DNA from: a virus
Reading direction: 5' to 3' (one strand)
Length of the DNA stretch: 37,933 nucleotides
IMG/VR virus record: IMGVR_UViG_3300049825_000986
Coordinates: 1 to 37,933 of that record
Shown here piece by piece: positions 31,708 to 37,933 of this stretch (positions within the stretch are counted from its first letter, which is position 1; each line of letters opens with the position of its first letter). A program made the translations under genes and the position numbers. Below the pieces are notes generated by a model, which saw only the letters and a list, made by a program, of their open reading frames with translations, was not told where the DNA came from and did not search any database.

Positions 31708-32738
31708 GATTAAAGTCTATACCTGGTGTAGTATGTAAGGAAAAACAATTGGGGAAAAATTTGGATAAGGAGCATAATTATGAGGTAATGTATGCCTATT
31801 TATTTAGTTGCTTTCAAAAGGCATTAGAGCTTTTGAAAAAAGAAAAATCATCCTTTAATCCCTATCATAATGGAATGAGCTTAAGCCAGTCGTTATACTA
31901 TATAACCAATGCTTTTAAAAATAATATAGTTCCTGAAGGCTTTGAATTAGATGTAAACTATAATGAGGATAATGGCTACTATTTTACTATTTGGAAGGAT
32001 GTTGCGTTTAATGAATTTTGGCACTATATAAATGTAAACGATGTGTATTGCCAACTTGTAGAAAGCAAAGAAACGGTATTGCTTAATTGCTATATGAAGG
32101 CAATAAAAATATTGACAAATTTAGGATTTAATACGTGGTGGTATGGTGGTATGATGGCTTACGAATACTTACTCGAAGATCAAATAAGTATTGAAGATTA
32201 TTTGGAAAACACTTATGAGGATGATGTGGAAGGAAAGGAATTAAAGAGAAAAGAAATTGAAGGGATAAAAGACTATTATACTAGTGGATTGCCCTATAAG
32301 TTTAGGAAGCGGTTGGAAAAAACTACGGGAAGAGGTGTTGCAGCATATAAAAATTGTTTAGAAAAACTAGATAGTAATAACCCTTTAGTTAGGTGGATGC
32401 TTTTAGTTGTGGATTTAATAAATTATAACCAACACATAGATAATTACAATTATGAAGAGGGAATGGAAGAATATAGCGACGATGGATATTTAAGATTAGA
32501 TAATATGTTTAGCATAATATGGTCTGACCGTGATATTGTGTTTGATACATCAGTAGAATGGATGGATTCGGAAGCTACCAGTTTAGGAACACAACCAGCA
32601 GTTATTAACTACTCGGTTAAAAAAAGTTGTAAAGAAATACCAATTGAAAAGTTAATAAAAAGCTTGGATTGGTTACAAAAGATAAATATTGTATTCCACA
32701 GATACCAAGACGCTTTGAAACTTATATTAAAAGATTAA
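31551..32738 (+). CDS. PRTRC-cassette large protein (possibly protein F); N-terminus uncertain
   Basis: Up to 395 residues. From about residue 54 (RLRLKSIPGVVCKEKQ) it reads as a coherent helical protein with many Tyr/Trp (FNTWWYGGMMAYEYLL; LVRWMLLVVDLINY). The first ~50 residues are unlike it and probably not translated; other in-frame starts are TTG 31749 and ATG 31788. Position between protein C and protein B suggests PRTRC system protein F, but I cannot confirm the family. The end abuts the E2-like gene with a 4-nt gap. Any biochemical role is unknown. Confidence 0.6.
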   Translation: MSQIFNTRTTQKSRRNIPRRVARKGPGCGRNNNGNKGAGTAATTVANSIFRLRLKSIPGVVCKEKQLGKNLDKEHNYEVMYAYLFSCFQKALELLKKEKSSFNPYHNGMSLSQSLYYITNAFKNNIVPEGFELDVNYNEDNGYYFTIWKDVAFNEFWHYINVNDVYCQLVESKETVLLNCYMKAIKILTNLGFNTWWYGGMMAYEYLLEDQISIEDYLENTYEDDVEGKELKRKEIEGIKDYYTSGLPYKFRKRLEKTTGRGVAAYKNCLEKLDSNNPLVRWMLLVVDLINYNQHIDNYNYEEGMEEYSDDGYLRLDNMFSIIWSDRDIVFDTSVEWMDSEATSLGTQPAVINYSVKKSCKEIPIEKLIKSLDWLQKINIVFHRYQDALKLILKD

Positions 32739-32742
32739 AACA

Positions 32743-33462
32743 ATGAATGAACTAACACATAATTTAATTACTGATTATAAACCGAAAGTTTTAATTACTG
32801 TGTATTATGGCTCTAGCGATGACTTTTACTTGGAAAGTCACCTTGTAAAAGAGGACGGAAGTATAGCTGCTGGCCGTCCATTACAGCAAGAAACGATACA
32901 AAAAATGGTAGACACTTTTTTAATAAAAGATACTAAGGAGCGGCAAATAACAGGACTAATGCCGGGCAACTTATTATATTATAAAAACTTACCTGGCGGC
33001 AGGTATAAGATGATATGGCATAGGCCAATGGAGCAAAGAGTATTACATCACGCTAGTGAGTTGAAAATACCTACTGGAAAAGCTATGGTACCGCCATTAT
33101 TATATGTAGTTAGCGAAAAGAAATTAAGCTTGTTTGCTCTTTCTAGTAATGATAGGCCCAATGAAGTAACTAAACTATATGAAGCGCCTTTCTTCAATAT
33201 ATATGATAGTGGTGGGGTATGCCTTGGTAATGCAAAAGTTAAGCAGCCGTTGAATAATTACGCTAGTATAATGCGGTATTGGGAAGATTTATTTTGGTTG
33301 AGCAATTTTACTCATATAAACGGTAAGGAAAAACTAAAGGTGGATATGAAGCAATACTGGACCAATGCGATTAAGTTAAAAAGAAAAAATGCCTTTTCCT
33401 TAGGAAATTTAATTACTATAAAAAACAAAAACTTAAAAACAATAATTAATGAACGAAAGTAA
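32743..33462 (+). CDS. PRTRC system protein B, E2-like ubiquitin-conjugating fold
   Basis: 239 residues. An N-terminal domain with GSIAAGRPLQQETIQKMV is followed by PPLLYVVSEKKLSLFAL and PFFNIYDSGGVCLGNAKV. The latter resembles the active-site stretch of ubiquitin E2 enzymes (Asn-Ile-Tyr, loop, x-V-Cys-Leu), which makes C160 the likely thioester cysteine. This is the pattern of the PRTRC-B / prokaryotic E2 group. It would accept the ubiquitin-like protein from the E1-like neighbour. It overlaps that gene by 14 nt. Confidence 0.8.
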   Translation: MNELTHNLITDYKPKVLITVYYGSSDDFYLESHLVKEDGSIAAGRPLQQETIQKMVDTFLIKDTKERQITGLMPGNLLYYKNLPGGRYKMIWHRPMEQRVLHHASELKIPTGKAMVPPLLYVVSEKKLSLFALSSNDRPNEVTKLYEAPFFNIYDSGGVCLGNAKVKQPLNNYASIMRYWEDLFWLSNFTHINGKEKLKVDMKQYWTNAIKLKRKNAFSLGNLITIKNKNLKTIINERK

Positions 33463-34216
33463 GATACATTATGGTCCTAAATATTTTATAAATCCAGCGC
33501 ATAGAATAACGATAGACTTGGTTGGGCTTGGCGGTACTGGAAGTAGAGTGCTTAATGAGTTGGCCAGAATGAATGCTGCTTTACTAGGATTAGGCAAACC
33601 TGGGTTATTTGTTAGGTGTTGGGATGCAGATATTGTAGAAGAAGCTAATGTAGGTCGTGGCACATTCAGTGCTGCAGATATTGGAGAATATAAAGCTAAC
33701 ATACTTGTAACTAGGGTTAATCGTCATTTTGGTACAGATTGGGATAGTAATTTAATGAACTACAAAGGCAATAAGGCGAGTAATATTTTGATAACCTGTG
33801 TAGACACGATAAAGGCTAGAGTAAGTATAGGAAGTACAATAGAAAAAAAACAAGGAAAAGTTGATCCGTTTGACCAGTTATATTATTGGTTAGATTTTGG
33901 TAACCTACAAAAAACTGGTCAAGTAATTCTTGGTACCAACGGCAATATAAATCAGCCAAAAATTAAAGGTGTAAAAGGGAGATTAAAAAATGTTATTGCT
34001 ACTTTCCCTCACCTCAAAAAAGTAAAGAAAGAAAGTAATGCGCCCAGCTGTAGTATGGCGGAAGCTTTGGATAAACAGGATTTATTTATTAATGGAATTT
34101 TAGCACAGTTTGGGTGTCATTTAATTTGGCAACTTCTAAAGGTCGGTTATATAAAAAATCGTGGTGCTTATGTTAATTTAGAAAATCTGATTGTAAACCC
34201 TATAAAAATAAAATAA
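33449..34216 (+). CDS. PRTRC system ThiF-family E1-like adenylating enzyme
   Basis: 255 residues. Rossmann motif GLGGTGS (26-32), acidic D59 and D61, R70 in NVGRGTF and K82 in DIGEYKA, and D119 in TCVDT are the ATP-binding and adenylation residues of the ThiF/MoeB/E1 family. C201 in PSCSMAEALDKQDLFING is a candidate catalytic Cys conserved, to my memory, in PRTRC ThiF proteins. It should adenylate the C-terminal Gly of protein C. It is shorter than eukaryotic E1 enzymes, as usual for bacterial forms. Stop and next start overlap by 1 nt. Confidence 0.88.
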   Translation: MNESKIHYGPKYFINPAHRITIDLVGLGGTGSRVLNELARMNAALLGLGKPGLFVRCWDADIVEEANVGRGTFSAADIGEYKANILVTRVNRHFGTDWDSNLMNYKGNKASNILITCVDTIKARVSIGSTIEKKQGKVDPFDQLYYWLDFGNLQKTGQVILGTNGNINQPKIKGVKGRLKNVIATFPHLKKVKKESNAPSCSMAEALDKQDLFINGILAQFGCHLIWQLLKVGYIKNRGAYVNLENLIVNPIKIK

Positions 34217-34515
34217 TGGATTTAGCCTACAATATAGCAAATACACTTTTGAATGGTGGAACGATGGTTAAGAATGGGAAGTATGGCTATAGAATTAGAG
34301 ACCGTAATATTAACCCAGTAGAAAAAGTAAGTTCTAAATATGGGTATTATTTAAAACTATATGCACTAAAAGAGGATAAAAAGCAAAAAGGTGTGTATGT
34401 GGTTAGTTTACAAAAAGTGAGGAAATTAAGTGGACATACGGCGTTTAAAAAGTGTTATAAAAAACAATTAAAAAGCAAAAAAGATGGAATACCAACAGTT
34501 ATTACAACAATATAA
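34216..34515 (+). CDS. Basic hypothetical protein after the PRTRC genes (99 aa)
   Basis: Starts MDLAYNIANTLLNGGTMVKN; very Lys-rich, with strand-turn patterns (KYGYRIRDRNINP; GYYLKLYALKEDKKQKGVYV). It is coupled to the E1-like gene (TAATG) and overlaps the next gene by 32 nt. Basic charge suggests nucleic-acid binding or a target of conjugation. No JAMM protease motif, so it is not the JAB-type protein A found in some PRTRC cassettes. Confidence 0.5.
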   Translation: MDLAYNIANTLLNGGTMVKNGKYGYRIRDRNINPVEKVSSKYGYYLKLYALKEDKKQKGVYVVSLQKVRKLSGHTAFKKCYKKQLKSKKDGIPTVITTI

Positions 34516-34729
34516 TACCTTAGTTCAATACCATAATGAGCTAAAAAGCAAGGTTGTGGAATTAAGAAAAGCACAAAAGAAATATTACTCTATTAGTAAG
34601 AATGATTTTGCACAAAAGAATGAAGCTTTAGCAATTAGTAAGAGGTTGGAAAAGGAATTAGATTTTTTTTTAAATCCCCCAGTAATTGCACAACAAAATT
34701 TATTTAATAACGAATACTTAGGAAGATAA
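34484..34729 (+). CDS. Small coiled-coil protein (81 aa)
   Basis: Starts MEYQQLLQQYNTLVQYHNEL; nearly all helix with heptad spacing of Leu/Val/Tyr, ending in PPVIAQQNLFNNEYLGR. It overlaps the upstream gene by 32 nt and lies 4 nt before the initiator. It may be a partner of the replication initiator or helicase. The QQNLFN stretch near its end resembles a clamp-binding peptide (QxxLF), which would fit the phage clamp; this is speculative. Confidence 0.5.
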   Translation: MEYQQLLQQYNTLVQYHNELKSKVVELRKAQKKYYSISKNDFAQKNEALAISKRLEKELDFFLNPPVIAQQNLFNNEYLGR

Positions 34730-34733
34730 TAAT

Positions 34734-35543
34734 ATGGCAAGACCTATAAAAGAAGGGTTGGAATATTTTCCGCTGAATGTGGATTTTTTTGACGATGATA
34801 AAATACAATTGATTGACGCTGAATTTTATGAAAAAGGGTGCTTGATAGTAATAAAATTAATGTGTAAGATTTATAAAGAAAATGGCTACTATTACCAATG
34901 GGGTGATGATCAGTGTTTGCTATTCGCTAAGAGTGCAGGTACTGGTATTGGTCCAGGATTAGTAAAGGAAGTTATAGCTGGGTTGGTTAGGCGTTCGTTT
35001 TTTGACAAACGGGTGTATGACAGGTTCGGCATTTTAACTTCATTTGGGATTCAAAAAAGATATTTTGAAGCTACAAAAAAAAGGCAAAGCGTTACAGTTT
35101 TTGAAGAATTTTTAGTTAATGTAGACATTAACTCCATTAATGACAACATTAACTTAGTTAATTACTGCAATAATACACAAAGTAAAGTAAAGGAAAGTAA
35201 AGGAAAGGAAAGTAAAGGATTCACTCACACCGATGAAGAAATTTTAAAATTTACTGAATTTGAAATTTGGTTAAAAAAATATGCTCCTAGAGTACAGCAA
35301 ATGAAGCAGCCCTTAACTATTGAAGAATATTTTAAATTGAAAAAAGTATTAGATGGAAAAGTTATGAAAGATTTACTTTTTTCAATGCAAAATTATGTTC
35401 CACTCCACAAAAAAAGTTTATCTGCTTACCGAACAATTTTAAAGTGGAGTAAAAATAATTTCTCCAATAAAAAAAATGACGAATCTCCTAAAATGGAAGA
35501 TTCGGACCCAGAAACTCTTAAAAAACTAGGACTAAAAGAATAA
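34734..35543 (+). CDS. Replication initiator / helicase loader, DUF4373-like (Lin1244/Lin1753 type)
   Basis: 269 residues. The N-terminal winged-helix-like domain (YFPLNVDFFDDDKIQLIDAE, IVIKLMCKIYKENGYYYQW) is the Lin1244/Lin1753-type domain of phage replisome organisers. A flexible linker SKVKESKGKESKG (~150-163) is encoded by repetitive DNA, and a helical C-terminal domain (~170-255) follows, probably contacting the DnaB helicase encoded 1 nt downstream. As in lambda gene O, the repeats within the gene may be origin iterons. Confidence 0.75.
   Translation: MARPIKEGLEYFPLNVDFFDDDKIQLIDAEFYEKGCLIVIKLMCKIYKENGYYYQWGDDQCLLFAKSAGTGIGPGLVKEVIAGLVRRSFFDKRVYDRFGILTSFGIQKRYFEATKKRQSVTVFEEFLVNVDINSINDNINLVNYCNNTQSKVKESKGKESKGFTHTDEEILKFTEFEIWLKKYAPRVQQMKQPLTIEEYFKLKKVLDGKVMKDLLFSMQNYVPLHKKSLSAYRTILKWSKNNFSNKKNDESPKMEDSDPETLKKLGLKE
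35179..35218 (+). repeat. Iteron-like purine repeats inside the initiator gene
   Basis: A 40-nt purine-rich tract built from GTAAAG and GGAAA units (for example GTAAAGGAAAG twice, at 35187-35197 and 35197-35207) encodes the Ser/Lys/Glu linker of the initiator. Repeats of this kind at this place in initiator genes are candidates for initiator binding sites, and an origin is plausible here. Confidence 0.5.
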
Positions 35544-35544
35544 T

Positions 35545-37053
35545 ATGGACTTAACAAACTTAAATATCGATCGAAAAACAAGAAGAAAGCCAGTTGTTGA
35601 TTTTAATGCAATTCAATATGGCAAAGTTCCACCACAAGCAAGGGAAATGGAAGAAGCTGTGCTAGGTGCTATTATGCTCGAAAAAAATGCTTTGGATAAT
35701 GTAGTGGATTTTTTAAAAGCAGAATGTTTTTATGTAGATGCACACCAAAAAGTATATGAATCCATATTGAGGCTTAATGAAAAAAACCAACCAATTGATA
35801 TAAGAACTGTAGTAGAAGAGCTTAGGAAAAGCGAAGATTTAGAGGTTGTAGGTGGTGCCTATTATATAACCAAACTAACTAATACCGTTGTAAGCACTGC
35901 CAACTTAGAAGCACACGCCAGAATTGTATTACAAAAATTTATTCAGCGAGAAATAATTCGAACTTGTGGCGAAATTTTAACAGAGGCTTTTGAAGACAGG
36001 TCCGATGCCTTAGAGTTGCTTGACTATGCAGAAAAGCAAATATTGCAAATTGGGCAAAATAATGTGAAAGGCGACATGGTAGATATGAGTGCTGTTTTAA
36101 TTAATGCTTTAAAAAACATAGAAGAAAATAAAGCAAAAGGGAGTTTAATAACTGGTGTGCCTACTGGCTTTCCAAAGTTAGATAATGCAACCAGAGGTTG
36201 GCAGCCTGGCGATTTAATTATATTAGCTGCTAGGCCATCTGTAGGTAAAACAGCTATTGCACTCAACATAGCTAATGCAGCTGCTAATTATATTAAAAAC
36301 GATTTGCAGAATAAAGGCAGCGTTGCGGTTTTTAGCTTAGAAATGAAAAGTGTAGCGATTGGAATACGTTTGTTGAGTTCGGAAAGTAAAATTCCTATGG
36401 AAAAATTACAAACTGGTCAACTTACTGACGAAGAAATGCGACAACTAATGGTAAGGGGTTTTAATCAATTGGACAGCAGCAAATTGTTTTTTGACGACAG
36501 TAGTACGATTACTTTACGATCGCTTAGCAGCAAGTGTAGAAAATTAAAAAAGAAAATTGGCTTACAGCTTATAATAATCGATTACTTACAACTAATGAGT
36601 AGCGACAATAAGTTTGGTAATAGAGAGCAAGAAATTAGCACTATTAGTAGGGGATTAAAAAATTTAGCTCAAGAATTAAATGTGCCAATTATTGCCCTTT
36701 CCCAATTAAGTAGGGAAATTACAAAAAGTATGAGTTTTGAAGTGGGACCGCCAATAACTGCATTGAGAGAATCTGGAGCAATAGAACAGGATGCAGATAT
36801 GGTGTTAATGTTATGGGGTCCAACTGAAGAAGAAATTCTTAAAGACTCAACATTAATAAATAGAAGAAAGGCTAGAATTGTGAAGCAAAGAAACGGAAAA
36901 CTAAAATTAATTGAATTGGTTTTAGAAGGCGATATACAACTGTTTAAACAGTTGGAAGAAAATGAAAATTACGATGTTGCAAAAAGTAGTTGGAAAAAAA
37001 TAGAAAAAATAGAAAAAGTTAGTATAGAAAATGAAGAGGATATGCCTTTTTAA
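35545..37053 (+). CDS. dnaB: Replicative DNA helicase DnaB
   Basis: 502 residues. N-terminal domain (PPQAREMEEAVLGAIMLEKN), linker, and a RecA-like C-terminal domain with Walker A RPSVGKTAIA, Walker B LIIIDYLQLM, the arginine-rich LSREI segment and the ESGAIEQDADMVLML motif. All motifs of an active hexameric helicase are present and the length is normal. The end is acidic (ENEEDMPF). It begins 1 nt after the initiator gene, the usual loader-helicase pairing. Confidence 0.95.
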   Translation: MDLTNLNIDRKTRRKPVVDFNAIQYGKVPPQAREMEEAVLGAIMLEKNALDNVVDFLKAECFYVDAHQKVYESILRLNEKNQPIDIRTVVEELRKSEDLEVVGGAYYITKLTNTVVSTANLEAHARIVLQKFIQREIIRTCGEILTEAFEDRSDALELLDYAEKQILQIGQNNVKGDMVDMSAVLINALKNIEENKAKGSLITGVPTGFPKLDNATRGWQPGDLIILAARPSVGKTAIALNIANAAANYIKNDLQNKGSVAVFSLEMKSVAIGIRLLSSESKIPMEKLQTGQLTDEEMRQLMVRGFNQLDSSKLFFDDSSTITLRSLSSKCRKLKKKIGLQLIIIDYLQLMSSDNKFGNREQEISTISRGLKNLAQELNVPIIALSQLSREITKSMSFEVGPPITALRESGAIEQDADMVLMLWGPTEEEILKDSTLINRRKARIVKQRNGKLKLIELVLEGDIQLFKQLEENENYDVAKSSWKKIEKIEKVSIENEEDMPF

Positions 37054-37067
37054 AAAAAAAGTACATT

Positions 37068-37184
37068 ATGGAAGCATTCCGAAAAAAAGCAATGGAAGTT
37101 CATCCCGATAAAGGCGGTACTTCTGAAATGTTTAACCGTGTCCAAACCGCATATCAACAGGGTATGTCCAACTTAGCAGGGTGA
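37068..37184 (+). CDS. Mini J-domain protein (38 aa)
   Basis: Starts MEAFRKKAMEVHPDKGGTSE. It contains helix II, the diagnostic HPD loop (residues 12-14) and helix III (MFNRVQTAYQQ) of a J domain, but lacks helix I and helix IV. The HPD loop stimulates DnaK-type chaperones; phages use this to remodel initiation complexes (as lambda P does with DnaJ). It follows DnaB by 14 nt. It could be a degenerate remnant, since the first attC-like hairpin begins about 20 nt downstream. Confidence 0.6.
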   Translation: MEAFRKKAMEVHPDKGGTSEMFNRVQTAYQQGMSNLAG

Positions 37185-37195
37185 TAGCATTTGCA

Positions 37196-37330
37196 TTTAC
37201 GTTTTTGGGCTTGCCGAAGTGGTGGAATAGAAAGCACAGATGCTCAATTTACCACAAAAGCCAATAGGAACTACAAAAGTTCAATTCAGTACTACTGCCA
37301 CCATTTTGGCAAACCCTTGTTAACGGTAGT
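37196..37330 (+). repeat. attC-like imperfect hairpin, copy 1
   Basis: Arms 37207-37225 (GGGCTTGCCGAAGTGGTGG) and 37298-37316 (CCACCATTTTGGCAAACCC) pair over 19 nt with one C-A mismatch and two G-T pairs, around a 72-nt loop. An ACGTTTT box precedes the left arm and TTGTTAACGGTAGT follows the right arm. Long imperfect arms, a ~120-nt size and terminal AAC/GTT-type boxes are the layout of integron attC sites. The boxes do not fit the classical attC consensus exactly. No integron integrase is visible. Confidence 0.55.
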
Positions 37331-37373
37331 ACGGTAATTTTATCAGGGTTTGTCGCACTAAAAAAAAATAAAA

Positions 37374-37625
37374 ATGCGTCAAGTAAAATTTAAAAAATGG
37401 ATTCCAATTGAAACAATAAAACAAGTTGGAACAAACAATGAGCAAAAAGTAGTAGGTACTGGTTGCTGGGAAAAAGAATTTTCAAGAGTTGGTAAATTCC
37501 ATCAATGGGGTTTAGCAATGGAAGATACAGGCGAAACAGTAGCAAGTTATTCTATTGGACTTATTGAAGATGAAAATGGTGTAGTTAATGAAATTATTCC
37601 TTCACATTTAATATTTATAGACTAA
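37374..37625 (+). CDS. Hypothetical phage protein (83 aa) in the cassette-like unit
   Basis: Starts MRQVKFKKWIPIETIKQVG. Strand-rich, with WEKEFSRVGKFHQWGLAMED and ending PSHLIFID. Small proteins of the pattern K-x-K-W-I-P ... FHQWG ... LP/PS-x-L-x-F occur widely in Bacteroidota prophages, from memory, with unknown function. Its stop overlaps the start of the next gene (TAATG), and the two fill the space between the hairpins. Confidence 0.65.
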   Translation: MRQVKFKKWIPIETIKQVGTNNEQKVVGTGCWEKEFSRVGKFHQWGLAMEDTGETVASYSIGLIEDENGVVNEIIPSHLIFID

Positions 37626-37816
37626 TGACAAAGAAAGAATTTTCAAAACAAGTATTTGAGTTAGTTGCAAATGCAATTGAAGAACAAAAGTCGGACAATG
37701 AAATAATTGACGATTTAGAAATATTCCTTGACACATTAGAGCCAAGAGATAGAGAACAATTTTCAAAATGGGGCTATCCAAATGTTCAAACTGATGCTTC
37801 AAAGTGTTGGGTGTAG
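37625..37816 (+). CDS. Small acidic hypothetical protein (63 aa)
   Basis: Starts MTKKEFSKQVFELVANAIEE; helical and acidic, with DNEIIDDLEIFLDTLEPRDR and ending ASKCWV. Coupled to the previous gene by TAATG. Only 7 nt separate its stop from the second attC-like hairpin region, as is common for cassette genes. No family recognised. Confidence 0.55.
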   Translation: MTKKEFSKQVFELVANAIEEQKSDNEIIDDLEIFLDTLEPRDREQFSKWGYPNVQTDASKCWV

Positions 37817-37933
37817 TATTACCGCTAACGTTTTCGGCTTGGCGATGTTGCCGAAACTGATGCCAAATTGAAAAACAAAAGTTGAAGTTACAATGTCAAG
37901 ACAAATTTAAAAACGTCACGGCAATATTGCCAA
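37817..37933 (+). repeat. attC-like imperfect hairpin, copy 2 (cut by the window edge)
   Basis: Left arm TTGGCGATGTTGCCG (37839-37853) pairs with CGGCAATATTGCCAA (37919-37933) over 15 nt with two G-T pairs, around a 65-nt loop; the window ends within the right arm. It is preceded by TTACCGCTAACGTTTTCGGC. The reverse complement of AGTATTACCGCTAAC (37815-37829) nearly matches GTTAACGGTAGTAC at the end of copy 1, so the two-gene unit has complementary ends. Confidence 0.55.

Noticed and set aside
31690-31710. Programmed frameshift joining the 59-residue frame to the PRTRC large protein
   Set aside because: No X XXY YYZ heptamer or clear stimulator lies near 31700, in contrast to the tail-protein site; kept only as an open question about the gene start.
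35179-35218. CRISPR-like or simple sequence repeat
   Set aside because: Units are short, contiguous and in frame with the protein linker, with no spacers. No CRISPR array was seen anywhere in the window.
37608-37802. 64-residue minus-strand frame at the right end
   Set aside because: Antisense to the two coupled small plus-strand genes, which have better composition and TAATG coupling.

Overview
The window looks like most of the genome of a temperate tailed phage of a Bacteroidota host, either in its circular form or cut at an arbitrary point. Four things point to the host group. The DNA is AT-rich (about one third G+C by eye). Shine-Dalgarno sequences are almost absent and A-rich leaders stand in their place. 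Several promoters fit the Bacteroidota pattern TTTG - about 20 nt - TAnnTTTG. The gene families (DUF4373-type initiator, PRTRC cassette, MuF/portal types) are familiar from this phylum.

Layout. 1-7.1 kb: end of a gene before the tape measure, the tape measure, and two baseplate/tail-tip proteins. 7.2-15.6 kb: portal, MuF minor head protein carrying a zinc-peptidase domain, scaffold-like proteins, probable major capsid protein, head-tail connector, tail completion and tail terminator proteins. A four-gene island on the minus strand (10.66-11.42 kb) with its own promoter interrupts this module. 15.6-17.7 kb: probable major tail protein with a canonical -1 frameshift site at its stop codon, then an SGNH-hydrolase tail fibre. 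17.8-19.5 kb: lysis genes (holin-like, u-spanin-like, M15 peptidase) and a small secreted protein. 19.5-22.6 kb: an accessory minus-strand gene, an attachment site made of the last ~25 nt of a tmRNA gene, integrase, a small HTH protein, an outer-membrane beta-barrel protein and the repressor. 22.6-37.2 kb: early region, all plus strand, read from a promoter whose spacer holds a perfect operator palindrome. It has small regulators, a possible structured RNA, recombination proteins (annealing-protein candidate plus SMC-like ATPase), SNF2/HARP helicase, sliding clamp, DNA methyltransferase, a PRTRC cassette, initiator and DnaB helicase. 37.2-37.9 kb: two small genes between two long imperfect hairpins that resemble integron attC sites.

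How the genes work together. The repressor and the facing promoters at 22.64-22.68 kb decide lysogeny; integrase uses the tmRNA-end site. The phage brings its own initiator, helicase, clamp and recombination proteins, so it depends on the host mainly for polymerase and primase. The head and tail module is nearly complete, but no terminase is visible, so part of the genome probably lies outside the window.

The strongest candidate for an under-described system is the PRTRC cassette (31.3-34.2 kb). It encodes a ubiquitin-like protein ending in Gly, an E2-like protein with a convincing catalytic-Cys motif, and an E1/ThiF-like adenylating enzyme, all inside a phage replication operon. The second is the programmed -1 frameshift in the major tail protein. 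All functional names come from reading motifs by eye; no database search was possible.
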